A stretch of 38,629 bases of DNA, taken from positions 1 to 38,629 of the forward strand of contig JAQVEX010000024.1 in NCBI GenBank assembly GCA_028697555.1, read 5' to 3'. Numbering within the stretch: position 1 is the stretch's first letter; each line of letters begins with the position of its first letter. This document shows, one piece after another, positions 29,154-38,629 of the stretch. This DNA is from Lentimicrobiaceae bacterium. Its GTDB lineage: Bacteria; Bacteroidota; Bacteroidia; Bacteroidales; UBA4417. The notes beneath the pieces were generated by a model. That model saw only the letters and a list, made by a program, of their open reading frames with translations, searched no databases and had not been told where the DNA came from. Both the position numbers and the translations under genes were made by a program.

Positions 29154-31199
29154 ATGTATTTTCTACATCCTAACATATTGTATGGTCTCTTTTTGATAGC
29201 AATACCTATCATTATTCACTTTTTTAATTTCAGGAGATACAAAAAGATTTATTTCAGCAATGTAGAGATAATCAAGAAGTTAGATAAAAAGACCGAAAAG
29301 AGAAGGAAGTTAAAACAAATACTTATTTTAATTTCTCGAATATTAGCCATTTCGTTTTTTGTTTTTGCATTTGCACGACCTGTTTTTAAAAATCATGATG
29401 CAGAAAAAATTGCCGAATCTCGAAAGGCTATTACTTTGTTTATCGACAATTCGTACAGCATGGATGCCAATAGCGGTAATATTTCGCTACTTACAGTTGC
29501 TAAACAATACAGCAAACAAATAATTGATGCCTACAATACCGACGATATTTTTCAGGTTCTAACCTGCGATTTTGAAAGTAAACATCAAAGATATTACAAC
29601 AAGGAAGAAATAAATTTGCTGATAAACGATATTAATTTTACTTCCAAAAGAAAAACCATATCGGAAGTATATCAACGCATAAAAAGCATTCAGCAACAAA
29701 ACAAAGTGAATAATGTAACCCTTTACGTTATTTCTGACTTTCAAAAAAATGCTTTCGATTTTGAAAATCTGCCCCCCGACTCTACTATGAGTGTGTATTT
29801 TATTCCTGTTAAGTCAACTTCTAAAAACAATTTGCATGTCGATTCAGTTTGGTTCGAAACTCCTTTTATTCAAGCAAATACAACATTAAAATTAAATGTT
29901 CTACTTACTAATAGTTCCGACCAAAAAATTGAGAAAATACCATTAAGACTGTACATTAACGGTCAACAAAAATCTATTTCAAGTATTGATATAAATCCTG
30001 AAGAAAAAAAGGTTGTTGAAGTTCCATTCTCAACAGGTAATAATAGCTTGATATACGGACATTTTGAAATAGACGATTACCCCATAACTTTCGACGACAA
30101 GTTGTATTTTGCTTGTAGACTTAACCCCACAACTAATTTATTGGTAATTAATGATTTAAATGCAAATGTTTTTCTAAACAAGCTATATGCAAACGACTCG
30201 TTAATCAATTACGAAGTTCAGAATATAAAATCGCTAAATTACACAAATCTGAATAAGCATAACACAATAATACTCAATGAATTATCTACTTTAACATCGG
30301 GTTTTATAAATGAAATAGCAAAATATGTTGAACATGGTGGAAATTTGGTTATTTTGCCAAGTGCTAAATCTAATCCCGAAATCTATAAAAATTTGACAAC
30401 ATCTTTAAAAACAGCAAATTATTCGAGTTTAGACACAACCAAAATTGCAATTTCTTCATTGCAAAGCAGTTCACCACTTTTCCAAAATGTGTTTCAAAAA
30501 GACGTGCAATCGCAATCCGACTTGGGTTCTGTGAGTAAATATTTTAATTTTAGCAATATCCCCTATTCTGCGTTGGAAATCATGCAATTGACGAATCAAA
30601 AACCGTTTTTGTTGGCTCAAAAATCGGGCGACGGCTATGTTTATCTTTTCGCAACTGCAATGAACACAAACCACACCGATTTTGTCGGCAATCCTTTGTT
30701 TGTTCCGACATTCTACAATATTGCTATTAACACTCCGGCATCGTATAATTTGTACTACACAATTGGAAACACACAAGTTTGCGATGTTAAAACTGAAGTT
30801 CCTATAACCGAAAAAAATATTGAACTTAAGGCAATAAACAAAAATATAGTCAGCAAACCCGACGTTGTTAAGGTAGGCAATATTGCCAAAATAAGTATAA
30901 ACAACGATATTATTGATGCCGACAACTATTATTTATTACAAAACAACGAAGCAATTGCAACGCTAGCTTTTAACTACAACCGTTTGGAAAGCGATTTGAA
31001 AACGTTTAGCAAAACCGAAATAAACGATAATGTGAAAAAACTATCGTTTTCCGACAAAGATGTTTTATACGAAAAAGAAATTAACATAAAAGATGTTATA
31101 ATTTCGAGAGAAAAAGGCAACGAAGTCTGGAAAATTTGTATAATTATGGCTTTGGCAATGTTGTTGATAGAAATATTATTAATCAGATTACTTAAATAA
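29154..31199 (+). CDS. BatA-domain / von Willebrand factor A membrane protein
   Basis: The 681-residue protein starts with the BatA N-terminal domain: MYFLHPNILYGLFLIAIPI, HFFNFRRYKKIYFSNVEII, then the second span ILILISRILAISFFVFAFA and RPVF. A von Willebrand A domain follows with a MIDAS motif DNSYSM (Asp 98, Ser 100, Ser 102). The middle part is periplasmic with immunoglobulin-like strands and a glutamine-amidotransferase-like segment (AKYVEHGGNLVILPSAKS). A C-terminal membrane helix lies at about 659-679. Such proteins are near-universal in Bacteroidota; the Bat name comes from aerotolerance genes, but the molecular role is unclear. It is 16 bases from the topoisomerase gene. Confidence 0.88.
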   Translation: MYFLHPNILYGLFLIAIPIIIHFFNFRRYKKIYFSNVEIIKKLDKKTEKRRKLKQILILISRILAISFFVFAFARPVFKNHDAEKIAESRKAITLFIDNSYSMDANSGNISLLTVAKQYSKQIIDAYNTDDIFQVLTCDFESKHQRYYNKEEINLLINDINFTSKRKTISEVYQRIKSIQQQNKVNNVTLYVISDFQKNAFDFENLPPDSTMSVYFIPVKSTSKNNLHVDSVWFETPFIQANTTLKLNVLLTNSSDQKIEKIPLRLYINGQQKSISSIDINPEEKKVVEVPFSTGNNSLIYGHFEIDDYPITFDDKLYFACRLNPTTNLLVINDLNANVFLNKLYANDSLINYEVQNIKSLNYTNLNKHNTIILNELSTLTSGFINEIAKYVEHGGNLVILPSAKSNPEIYKNLTTSLKTANYSSLDTTKIAISSLQSSSPLFQNVFQKDVQSQSDLGSVSKYFNFSNIPYSALEIMQLTNQKPFLLAQKSGDGYVYLFATAMNTNHTDFVGNPLFVPTFYNIAINTPASYNLYYTIGNTQVCDVKTEVPITEKNIELKAINKNIVSKPDVVKVGNIAKISINNDIIDADNYYLLQNNEAIATLAFNYNRLESDLKTFSKTEINDNVKKLSFSDKDVLYEKEINIKDVIISREKGNEVWKICIIMALAMLLIEILLIRLLK

Positions 31200-31215
31200 A
31201 AAGATATAACTATAT

Positions 31216-33966
31216 ATGAGTTTTGACGATTTAGATGATACATTTGAAACCTTTGATGAGCAGGACGACAGTAACGAAATGTTAGAATCTGACGATGGCA
31301 AATCTGCAGGCAATTCCGATGAGTTTGTTCAAACGACCTATTTGTCGGGAATGTATAAGAATTGGTTTTTAGATTATGCTAGTTACGTTATTTTAGAGAG
31401 AGCTGTCCCCGAAATGCCCGACGGATTGAAGTCGGTGCAAAGGCGTATACTGCACAGCATGTACGAGCTTGAAGACGGCAGATACAACAAGGTTGCGAAT
31501 ATTATCGGTAACACAATGAAGTATCACCCGCACGGAGATGCTTCTATTGGTGATGCTTTGGTTCAGCTCGGACAAAAGGACTTGCTAGTAGACACTCAGG
31601 GTAACTGGGGAAATATTTTAACAGGCGATTCGGCTGCTGCCCCTAGATATATTGAAGCTCGTTTATCGAAATTGGTTTTGGATATTGCTTTCAACCCGAA
31701 GATTACCGAATGGAAACCAAGCTACGACGGCAGAAACGACGAACCTGTGCACCTACCTATAAAATTTCCGGTTCTTTTAGCTCAAGGAGCCGAAGGTATT
31801 GCAGTTGGTTTGGCTTCAAAAATACTTCCGCACAATTTTAATGAACTTATTGATGCTTCTGTTGCGTTTTTGCAAAACAAACCTTTCGTACTGTATCCCG
31901 ATTTTCCAACCGGAGGTATGGCAGATGTATCTAAGTACAACGACGGTCTGCGTGGCGGTAGAGTCAGAATCAGGTCGAAAATAAATCAAATTGATAAAAG
32001 AACTTTGTCTATAACCGAAATACCTTTCGGAATAACCACTTCATCGCTTATAGACAGTATTATAAGTGCCAACGATAAAGGAAAAATTAAGATTAGGAAA
32101 ATAGACGACAATACTGCTCAAAATGTTGAAATAATAATCCACCTGCCTGCGGGTGTGTCTCCCGACCAAACCATAGATGCTCTGTATGCTTTTACTTATT
32201 GCGAACGCTCGGAATCGCCGAATGCTTGTGTTATTTTAGATAAAAAACCACAGTTTATCGGTGTTTCGGATTTGCTTAAGTACTTTACTCTTAATACCAA
32301 AAAACTTTTGGAAATTGAGTTGGGAATTAGAGCAAAAGAATTGATGGAAAGCATTTTATACAATTCTTTGGAGAAAATATTTATTGAGAATAGAATTTAT
32401 CATCAAATTGAAGAATGCGAAACCTGGGAATCGGTTTTGCAAACCATTGACGAAGGTCTTGAACCATATAAAAGTCAGTTCTATCGCGAAATAACCGAAG
32501 ATGACCTTGTAAAACTTACGGAAATAAAAATCAAACGAATTTCGAAATATAATTCCTTTAAAGCCGACGAAATTACCAAAAAATACGCCGACGAACTCAA
32601 ACAAGTTCAGTACGACATTAGCAACATAACTGACTATACAATAAGTTATTACAAAAAAATAAAAGAAAAATACGGCAAAGGCAGAGAGCGTAAAACTGAA
32701 CTAAGAAGTTTCGACACTATTGAAGCTACAACGGTTGCGGCTGCCAACGAAAAGCTATACGTAAACCGCGAAGAAGGATTTATTGGAACCGGTATCAAAA
32801 AAGACGAGTACGTGTGCGAATGTTCTAGCATTGACGATATTATTGTTTTTCACGAAGAAGGAACTTTTATTGTAACAAAGGTTAGCGATAAAGTTTTTGT
32901 TGGTAAGAATATTATACACGTTGATGTTTTCAAGAGAAATGACGAACGCACTATTTACAATATGATTTACCAAGACGGTAAAAACGGCATAGCTTACGTA
33001 AAAAGATTTTTCGTCAAGGGAATTGTCAGAGACAGAACGTACAGCCTGACAAGCGATAAACCAGGCACTAAGGTGCTTTACTTTACTGCAAATCCGAATG
33101 GCGAAGCCGAAATTGTAAAGGTTCAGCTTAAACCCGCTCCGCGCTTGAAAAAACTTGATTTTGAATTTGATTTCTCCGAATTAGCTATTAAGGGCAGAAC
33201 TTCAAAAGGTAACATATTGAGCCGCAAAGCTGTAAGAAAAATCACTCAAAAAGAAAAAGGTGTTTCCACACTTGATGCCATCAGCATTTGGTACGATGAT
33301 GCAGTATTAAGACTTAATACTGAAGAAAGAGGAAAATATTTAGGCGATTTTGACGAAGACGAAAAGATTATCACAGTCAATAAAAATGGTGAGATTAGAC
33401 TTATGACCTACGAACTTACAAACCGTTTTGACGATGACTTGATTTTGATTGAAAAGTACAATCCCGAAGTGCCCATCACTTCCATTTATTATTACGCCGC
33501 CAGAAAAACCTTTTTCATCAAACGTTTTATGTTGGAAGATACCGACAAAAAGCAAATAGCTTTTCCTGATGACGAAGGCAATTATTTTGAAAATATCTCC
33601 ATCGATAAGTATCCGGTCATTAATATTCAGTTCGACCATAAAGTGAATAAAAAACAAATAGAACCCGAAACCATTAAAGTAAAGGATATTGTTGATGTAA
33701 TGAATATTAAAGCAAAAGGTAAAAGGATTTCGCAAAATGCAATAAGAGATATTATTTGGCTTGAACCCGAACCCGATGAAGATGAAAAGAAAGACGAAGC
33801 TATAGACAATGAAGTTGAGACTTCTGAAACAGAAATCGAAATTGAAACTGAAACAAAGGTTGAAAATACGAATGAAGCAAAATCGGAAAGTTTTGATGAA
33901 GATATCGATGAGAAAAGTAAAGATACCGAAAAACACAAGGGTAAACAAATGACTTTATTCGATTAA
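31216..33966 (+). CDS. parC: DNA topoisomerase IV subunit A
   Basis: The 916-residue protein is a type IIA topoisomerase A subunit. An acidic N-terminal extension of about 40 residues precedes the catalytic core: PDGLKSVQRRILHSMYEL, NTMKYHPHGDASIGDALVQL, and AAAPRYIEARLSKL with the active Tyr 145 that attacks DNA. The GQKDLLVDTQGNWGN and GRNDEPVHLPIKFPVLLAQG text is characteristic of the Bacteroidota ParC rather than GyrA. The C-terminal part has beta-pinwheel-like strands and an acidic Glu-rich tail ending MTLFD. It unlinks daughter chromosomes with ParE. No parE is visible in this window. The acidic extension at both ends is notable but common in the phylum. Confidence 0.93.
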   Translation: MSFDDLDDTFETFDEQDDSNEMLESDDGKSAGNSDEFVQTTYLSGMYKNWFLDYASYVILERAVPEMPDGLKSVQRRILHSMYELEDGRYNKVANIIGNTMKYHPHGDASIGDALVQLGQKDLLVDTQGNWGNILTGDSAAAPRYIEARLSKLVLDIAFNPKITEWKPSYDGRNDEPVHLPIKFPVLLAQGAEGIAVGLASKILPHNFNELIDASVAFLQNKPFVLYPDFPTGGMADVSKYNDGLRGGRVRIRSKINQIDKRTLSITEIPFGITTSSLIDSIISANDKGKIKIRKIDDNTAQNVEIIIHLPAGVSPDQTIDALYAFTYCERSESPNACVILDKKPQFIGVSDLLKYFTLNTKKLLEIELGIRAKELMESILYNSLEKIFIENRIYHQIEECETWESVLQTIDEGLEPYKSQFYREITEDDLVKLTEIKIKRISKYNSFKADEITKKYADELKQVQYDISNITDYTISYYKKIKEKYGKGRERKTELRSFDTIEATTVAAANEKLYVNREEGFIGTGIKKDEYVCECSSIDDIIVFHEEGTFIVTKVSDKVFVGKNIIHVDVFKRNDERTIYNMIYQDGKNGIAYVKRFFVKGIVRDRTYSLTSDKPGTKVLYFTANPNGEAEIVKVQLKPAPRLKKLDFEFDFSELAIKGRTSKGNILSRKAVRKITQKEKGVSTLDAISIWYDDAVLRLNTEERGKYLGDFDEDEKIITVNKNGEIRLMTYELTNRFDDDLILIEKYNPEVPITSIYYYAARKTFFIKRFMLEDTDKKQIAFPDDEGNYFENISIDKYPVINIQFDHKVNKKQIEPETIKVKDIVDVMNIKAKGKRISQNAIRDIIWLEPEPDEDEKKDEAIDNEVETSETEIEIETETKVENTNEAKSESFDEDIDEKSKDTEKHKGKQMTLFD

Positions 33967-33990
33967 TATTTGTAAACAAAAAAGTTTGCT

Positions 33991-34779
33991 ATGTACGCTA
34001 AAAAAACATTTAAACTTGCTATTATCGCTATTGTTTTACTGATAACTTACAGTTGTTCAGTTGAATACAAAGTGGCAAGAGATTTTGTTAAAAACAGGAG
34101 TAAGGTCGATATTTTACTTATGGTCGATCCTTTTGTCGATATGTACAATCAAACAGTAGAGATAGATTCAACCCTATACTACACCGATTACCAATTAGAT
34201 TCAATTGCGTGGTATAACTCCAAAATTGTTCAATTTGTCGACAGAGACAGATTTATTAACACTTACAAAAACAAATTGACAACTGAATTGAAAAGATATG
34301 GTGTTAGGGTTGTTGAAGAAGATAGTATTAACTCGTATTTCAACTCCGAAAGCAAAAGCAGCTGGTTAGTAAACGTGTCGGAATTTCAAGTTATGGAATC
34401 GTATTTTTACCAACCTGTTTTTAAGATGGATGCTACCGAATACGACGATGAGTACGTTAAGTTATACAGTTTGGATTTTTCTTTATGGTTTGAAATAACT
34501 AAAATGAACTCCAATATTAACGAAAAACTCAATCTCGATGGATACGTTGAAGAATATATTGAACAAGATACTTATTACGACATCAATTATATAAACAGAA
34601 TTTTACCGGATGATTTATACAATATCGCCGACTCCTACGGCGAAATGCACGCTCAATATATTTTCGATTATTTGCTAAACAATTATATCAAGCGAAACAC
34701 AAGACCCGACACTACAAAAAATTATTATTTCCACTACGAGCCTACATTTAATCTGCTTTTCAAAACTACCGATAAATAA
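33991..34779 (+). CDS. Lipoprotein of unknown function (262 aa)
   Basis: The protein has a lipoprotein signal (LLITYSC, lipid Cys at 22) and then VEYKVARDFVKNRSKVDILL. The remainder is rich in Tyr, Asp and Asn, with mixed helix and strand and no recognisable catalytic motif. It resembles conserved Bacteroidota lipoproteins annotated only as hypothetical. It begins 24 bases after the topoisomerase gene, so it may be co-transcribed, and ends 10 bases before the convergent TauE/SafE gene's stop. Confidence 0.75.
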   Translation: MYAKKTFKLAIIAIVLLITYSCSVEYKVARDFVKNRSKVDILLMVDPFVDMYNQTVEIDSTLYYTDYQLDSIAWYNSKIVQFVDRDRFINTYKNKLTTELKRYGVRVVEEDSINSYFNSESKSSWLVNVSEFQVMESYFYQPVFKMDATEYDDEYVKLYSLDFSLWFEITKMNSNINEKLNLDGYVEEYIEQDTYYDINYINRILPDDLYNIADSYGEMHAQYIFDYLLNNYIKRNTRPDTTKNYYFHYEPTFNLLFKTTDK

Positions 34780-34789
34780 CTTGTCCTAT

Positions 34790-35539
34790 TTACCTTATTA
34801 AGTTTATAAACTTATAAAACAGCATAAACAAAATAGCTATCGATAACAACACCAACAGTTTATTCTGAAGTGTTTTGTCGATATTTCTTGCGGCTTTGGT
34901 TCCAAAAAACACTCCTAACATCGCTCCTACGGCAATTAGCAAGCCTATTTTAAAGTTAACCAAACCGTTTACCGAAAGACTTATCAGTCCGGAAGTAGAA
35001 GAAAAAACCACAAAAAACAAACTTGTGCTGACTGCTTTTTTAATATCGTAACGGAAAAACACAATTAAAGTAGGCAAAATAATTATGGCGCCGCCTACCC
35101 CAACGCTAATACAAATAAGTCCTACAATTAATCCCAACAAAAAAAGCAATCCTTTCGACTCGATTGGAGCTTTATCGGTAGTATAAGACATATTGGTCAG
35201 CATTTTAATTACATTAAACAGTTGAATAGCAATCAAAACACATAACAACACAATTTCAGGTACAAGTTTCATCACGAAACCGCTGCTCAAAGCACCTACA
35301 AACCCACCTAATCCTAGGATTATAGCAGGCTTTACATCAAACATTTTGTGTTTAATATTTATCAGTGAACCGAAAACTGAACCAATCATCATTGGTACAA
35401 TCGCTATACCAACCGATTCTTTCATGGAATAACCAAACAAAAGCATTATTGGAACAAGTACGGTTCCTCCGCCAATGCCAAAAAAGCCCGATAAAAACCC
35501 TACAAAAATTCCTAAAACTATTAACAATACTATTTCCAT
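34790..35539 (-). CDS. TauE/SafE family (TSUP) membrane permease
   Basis: The 249-residue protein has about eight membrane helices. The two repeats of the family are visible: GFLSGFFGIGGGTVLVPIML near the N-terminus and LICISVGVGGAIIILPTLIV in the middle, each with a Gly-rich GxGGG-like turn. TSUP proteins move sulfite, sulfoacetate, organic sulfonates or similar anions; the substrate here is not determinable. Start ATG is at 35539, nine bases after the TsaD stop, so they form an operon. A palindrome AAGTTTATAAACTT (34800-34813) lies inside the 3' end, near the convergent junction, and could act as a transcript-ending structure. Confidence 0.9.
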   Translation of the reverse strand: MEIVLLIVLGIFVGFLSGFFGIGGGTVLVPIMLLFGYSMKESVGIAIVPMMIGSVFGSLINIKHKMFDVKPAIILGLGGFVGALSSGFVMKLVPEIVLLCVLIAIQLFNVIKMLTNMSYTTDKAPIESKGLLFLLGLIVGLICISVGVGGAIIILPTLIVFFRYDIKKAVSTSLFFVVFSSTSGLISLSVNGLVNFKIGLLIAVGAMLGVFFGTKAARNIDKTLQNKLLVLLSIAILFMLFYKFINLIR

Positions 35540-35548
35540 AACATATAA

Positions 35549-36565
35549 TTACATTGTTAAATTACGTGAATATGGCTTAACTGACAAGTCGGAAAAGTCG
35601 TTATTTATATATTTAAAATGACCGGCAATTGCAACCATTGCGGCATTGTCGGTAGTGAATTGAAAATCAGGAATATAAACCTTGCATTGCATAATAGTTT
35701 GTAGTTTATTAATTTCGTTTCGCAATTCCGAATTAGCCGAAACACCACCTGCTATTGCTACGTGTTTTATTCCCGTCTGCTCAATCGCTAAATACAATTT
35801 TTGCATGAGCGTGCTAATTATGGCTTTTTGATACGAAGCACAAATATCGTAAACGTTTTCGGCAATAAAGTTTTCATCTTCCTTAAGTTTATCTCTCAAA
35901 AAGTAAAGCAACGAAGTTTTCAATCCGCTAAAACTATAATTCAAATCGTCAATACGCGGTTTTGCAAATTCAAAAGCATCAGGATTTCCCATTTTGGCAT
36001 ATTTATCAATAATAGGACCACCCGGGTATGGCAAATCCATCATTTTTGCAGCTTTATCAAATGCTTCGCCGGCGGCATCATCAATGGTTTGACCCAAAAT
36101 CTTCATATCATCGTAAGCATTAACTTCCACAATTTGAGTGTGTCCGCCCGATACGGTCAGGCATAAAAACGGAAAAGGCGGATTTTCCTTGTCTGGCGAT
36201 TCTATAAAGTGAGCAAGCACGTGAGCTTGTAAGTGATTCACAACGATAATCGGGATATTCAAACCCATTGCAAACGCTTTCGCAAAGCTGGTTCCAACCA
36301 ATAACGAGCCTAACAATCCGGGTCCTAAGGTGAAAGCAACGGCGTTGAGTTGTTTTTTATCTATTCCTGCCACTTTCAGAGCTTTATCTATCACAGGAAT
36401 TATATTCTGCTGATGAGCTCTCGAAGCCAACTCAGGCACTACTCCGCCGTATTCTTCGTGCACCTGCTGATTGGCTATGATATTCGATAACATTACTCTA
36501 TCTTTTATAACAGATGCGGACGTATCATCGCATGAAGACTCAATCCCTAATATGTATATTGGCAT
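35549..36565 (-). CDS. tsaD: tRNA N6-adenosine threonylcarbamoyltransferase TsaD
   Basis: The 338-residue protein has the Kae1/TsaD fold. The N-terminal ILGIESSCDDTSASVI and the metal-binding HxxxH (His 111 and 115 in NHLQAHVLAH) are complete, as are CLTVSGGHTQIV, LGQTIDDAAGEAFDKAAKM, YSFSGLKTS and the late AGGVSANSELR and PDFQFTTDNAAMVA. It transfers the threonylcarbamoyl group to A37 of tRNAs that read ANN codons, with TsaB and TsaE. Length is usual. It is followed nine bases later by the TauE/SafE gene and is divergent from the TamB-like gene, with only 45 bases between its ATG and the nearest possible start of that gene. Confidence 0.97.
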   Translation of the reverse strand: MPIYILGIESSCDDTSASVIKDRVMLSNIIANQQVHEEYGGVVPELASRAHQQNIIPVIDKALKVAGIDKKQLNAVAFTLGPGLLGSLLVGTSFAKAFAMGLNIPIIVVNHLQAHVLAHFIESPDKENPPFPFLCLTVSGGHTQIVEVNAYDDMKILGQTIDDAAGEAFDKAAKMMDLPYPGGPIIDKYAKMGNPDAFEFAKPRIDDLNYSFSGLKTSLLYFLRDKLKEDENFIAENVYDICASYQKAIISTLMQKLYLAIEQTGIKHVAIAGGVSANSELRNEINKLQTIMQCKVYIPDFQFTTDNAAMVAIAGHFKYINNDFSDLSVKPYSRNLTM

Positions 36566-36610
36566 AATATTTTATTAATTCGGCTAAAAAATATAATACT
36601 TTGAGTATTT

Positions 36611-38629
36611 TTGTATTCAATTTGCAAAATTATTAAAAATTTAAACTCCATACTAGTAGGAATATTTGTGGCAATTTTGTTGCTACCGATATTTGTATTA
36701 ACTGCTATCAGAACCACAGCGGTACACAATTATATTGCCTACAAGGCGGCTAATTATTTGTCGGAAGAGCTTAAAACCGAAGTAAAAATCGAAGGTTTTT
36801 ATTTTAATTTTTTATTGCATCCTGTCTTCAACAATATTTCAATAAAAGACCAAAAAGGGAATATATTACTTAGTGCCGATAAGTTAGAAGCAAATTTAAA
36901 AAAGGTTGAAATTGCAAAGCAACGCATTGTTTTAAGAAATGTCGAAATCATTAACGGCGATATTAATTTATGTAAATACGAAAACGATTCTACTATTAAC
37001 CTAAACTTTATTATCGACTATTTTTCGTCTTCTTCCACTAAAGAAACAACTACCGAAAAACCGCCATGGACTATAGCTTTTGAAGGTGTTTCTATAATAA
37101 ACACGCATTTTAGCTTCAATAATCATAATACCGAATACGTAAACGATAGTACAATCGATTTTGCGCATTTGGATTTGTCGAATGTTAACGTCGATGTAAC
37201 TAACGTTAGCATCATAGAAGATAAAATTAAAGCCAATATCAAAAATCTGTCTTTTGCTGAGCAATCGGGTTTTACACTCAACAAGTTTAGAGCAGATGCT
37301 TATGTTTCTAGTGAGACAATAGATTTGAAAAATTCAGTAATTAAGACAGATGGTAGCTCATTAGATATGGATTTGGCTTTTAAATACGATAGTTGGAAAA
37401 GTTTTAACAATTTTCTTGAAGATGTTTCAATAAACAGCAACATAAAAAAGGAGAGCAAATTAGATTTCAACGACATAACCTATTTTGCCGGCTCATTGAA
37501 GGGTATGCGAGAAACAATCAATCTTTCGGGTAAAGTCAATGGACCTGTTGCTATGCTAAATTTGAAAGATTTTAACTTATCGTATAACAAAAATACCAAT
37601 TTTTCGGGAGACATCAGAATTACAGGTTTACCTAATATTAATGAGACTTTTATTCGTTTAAAAATCAATAAGCTAACATCAAACACATCAGACCTTGCTA
37701 GTATAAGTCTTCCGTCTCGCAGCGAGCCAAAATATCTCGAATTGCCTAAGCAAATTATGAATATTGGAAACTTATCGGTAAATGGCAAGTTTGCAGGGTT
37801 TTTCAACGATTTTGCTGCCGAAGCCGAAATCAACACTGATATTGGTGCTTTAAAAACAAATTTATTGCTTACCAATAATTCAAATCCAAATCTAATTGCT
37901 TATAAAGGGTTCATATCATCACATAATGTTGATGTTGGCAAACTGATTGACAATGATATTTTGGGCGAAGTTAGTTTTACCGGAGATGTATCCGGAAAAG
38001 GCTTGAATATCAACAATGCCGATATAAAATTCGACGGAAAAGTTGATAAGTTGAATTTTAAAAACAATGATTTTAACGACATTCAAATAAATGCGAAACT
38101 AAAAAACAAAATTTTTGAAGGAAAAGTATTTTTAGACGATGAATTGGCTGCTATTGATTTCGATGGCAAGTTAAATCTCAACGGCAATTCGCCGGATTTC
38201 AATTTTGTTGCTCATCTGAAAAACATCAACTTGTCGGCTATAAATCTGATGCCACGCGAAGATTCTTGTGTTTTTTCAACCACAATATCCACTCAAATTG
38301 TTGGCAACGATCTTGATAGCTTAGACGGAACTATTACTTTTAAAAACACCGATTTCAACTACAAAAACAAGAATGTTAAATTTGATAATATTGTTGTTGC
38401 CGTTGATGATACCAAGCCTTTTCAGAAAAAACTGAGCCTTAAAAGCGATTATTTTAGTGCTAACATTTTAGGAAATTACAATTACAATAATTTTAAAGAT
38501 TATTACAATCTGATTGTAAACAACTATATTCCGTCTATAATCAAATCCGACACTATTGTTGAACAACATTTGCAGGATTATTTCAGCTTTAATATCAATT
38601 TAGATAATGTTAAGCCTATAACTGAAATG
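36611..38629 (+). CDS. TamB/AsmA-like translocation and assembly protein, N-terminal part (partial, cut by window end)
   Basis: The frame is open from just after an in-frame TGA (36602) to the window end, about 670 codons. The N-terminus is a signal-anchor: ILVGIFVAILLLPIFVL, followed by TAVHNYIAYKAANYLSEELK and TEVKIEGFYFNFLLHPVFNN, the recurrent start of Bacteroidota TamB proteins. Long beta-rich text with repeats such as VRNVEIINGDINL-like and LDMDLAFKYDSWKSF follows, fitting the beta-taco lipid-transfer tunnel. TamB proteins span the periplasm and move lipids to the outer membrane. No ATG occurs in this frame before the membrane helix: the only candidates are TTG at 36611, or ATT codons at 36620, 36629 and 36632. 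A TATTTTTG promoter-like box at 36606-36613 overlaps the TTG. Confidence 0.8.
   Translation, partial: MYSICKIIKNLNSILVGIFVAILLLPIFVLTAIRTTAVHNYIAYKAANYLSEELKTEVKIEGFYFNFLLHPVFNNISIKDQKGNILLSADKLEANLKKVEIAKQRIVLRNVEIINGDINLCKYENDSTINLNFIIDYFSSSSTKETTTEKPPWTIAFEGVSIINTHFSFNNHNTEYVNDSTIDFAHLDLSNVNVDVTNVSIIEDKIKANIKNLSFAEQSGFTLNKFRADAYVSSETIDLKNSVIKTDGSSLDMDLAFKYDSWKSFNNFLEDVSINSNIKKESKLDFNDITYFAGSLKGMRETINLSGKVNGPVAMLNLKDFNLSYNKNTNFSGDIRITGLPNINETFIRLKINKLTSNTSDLASISLPSRSEPKYLELPKQIMNIGNLSVNGKFAGFFNDFAAEAEINTDIGALKTNLLLTNNSNPNLIAYKGFISSHNVDVGKLIDNDILGEVSFTGDVSGKGLNINNADIKFDGKVDKLNFKNNDFNDIQINAKLKNKIFEGKVFLDDELAAIDFDGKLNLNGNSPDFNFVAHLKNINLSAINLMPREDSCVFSTTISTQIVGNDLDSLDGTITFKNTDFNYKNKNVKFDNIVVAVDDTKPFQKKLSLKSDYFSANILGNYNYNNFKDYYNLIVNNYIPSIIKSDTIVEQHLQDYFSFNINLDNVKPITEM

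Noticed and set aside
33340..33948. Minus-strand 202-codon open frame opposite the topoisomerase 3' end
   Set aside because: Very Phe/Ile-rich text opposite an acidic coding tail; a shadow of parC.
31216..33966. DNA gyrase subunit A instead of topoisomerase IV subunit A
   Set aside because: The core text (GQKDLLVDTQGNWGN and DEPVHLPIKFPVLLAQG), the acidic N-terminal extension and the MTLFD ending fit Bacteroidota ParC better. A check against both families would settle it.

Overview
This window looks like chromosomal DNA of an AT-rich member of the Bacteroidota, most likely Bacteroidales. The evidence is the gene content: a BatA-type von Willebrand protein, a TamB-like protein, a DUF4838 protein, a ROK regulator of the Bacteroides type, a LysM/periplasmic-binding fusion, and many short-signal lipoproteins. 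Several genes and both tRNAs also have Bacteroidota-style promoters, a TTTG box 17-18 bases (21 at one weaker site) before a TAnnTTTG box. No insertion sequence, phage module or CRISPR array was seen.

Layout. (1) 1-14647 is one long run of minus-strand genes. Its upstream half is an envelope-stress-like module: SPFH+GYF_2 protein, a secreted protein, DUF805 protein, double zinc-ribbon tail-anchored protein, LemA, and TPM-domain protein. This recalls the ydjGHI genes of Bacillus subtilis. The run continues through a lipoprotein, a secreted nucleoside hydrolase, a leucine-rich-repeat lipoprotein and another lipoprotein. A strong hairpin at 5183-5218 then separates a pair of coupled cytoplasmic genes, a secreted DxNxDG-motif protein, a lipoprotein and an alpha-2-macroglobulin gene that carries an in-frame TGA. 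(2) 15086-18115 holds a secreted protein, a LuxC-type acyl-CoA reductase, tRNA-Ser(UGA) and an XRE-type regulator. (3) 18116-21145 holds a 549-base spacer full of TTTACA/TGTAAA motifs, followed by a complete zinc/manganese ABC importer (substrate protein, ATPase, permease). (4) 21409-27848 is minus strand again: a LysM/receptor protein, then a three-gene ROK regulator - nucleotidyltransferase - DUF4838 unit. (5) 27975-34779 is plus strand: a small outer-membrane barrel, tRNA-Arg(ACG), a BatA/VWA protein, topoisomerase IV subunit A and a lipoprotein. (6) 34790-38629 holds a TauE/SafE permease and TsaD on the minus strand, and a divergent TamB-like gene cut by the window end.

The most unusual signals are non-coding. 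Two intergenic elements (21213-21343 and about 28869-29071) are built from 7-base repeats arranged as a left array, a core and an inverted right array. The 11-mer CAAATGTAAAC occurs three times between the XRE gene and the metal importer, each copy containing an outward-facing TACATTTG promoter box. Among the proteins, the SPFH / zinc-ribbon / LemA / TPM / DUF805 cluster is the best candidate for a little-described system.
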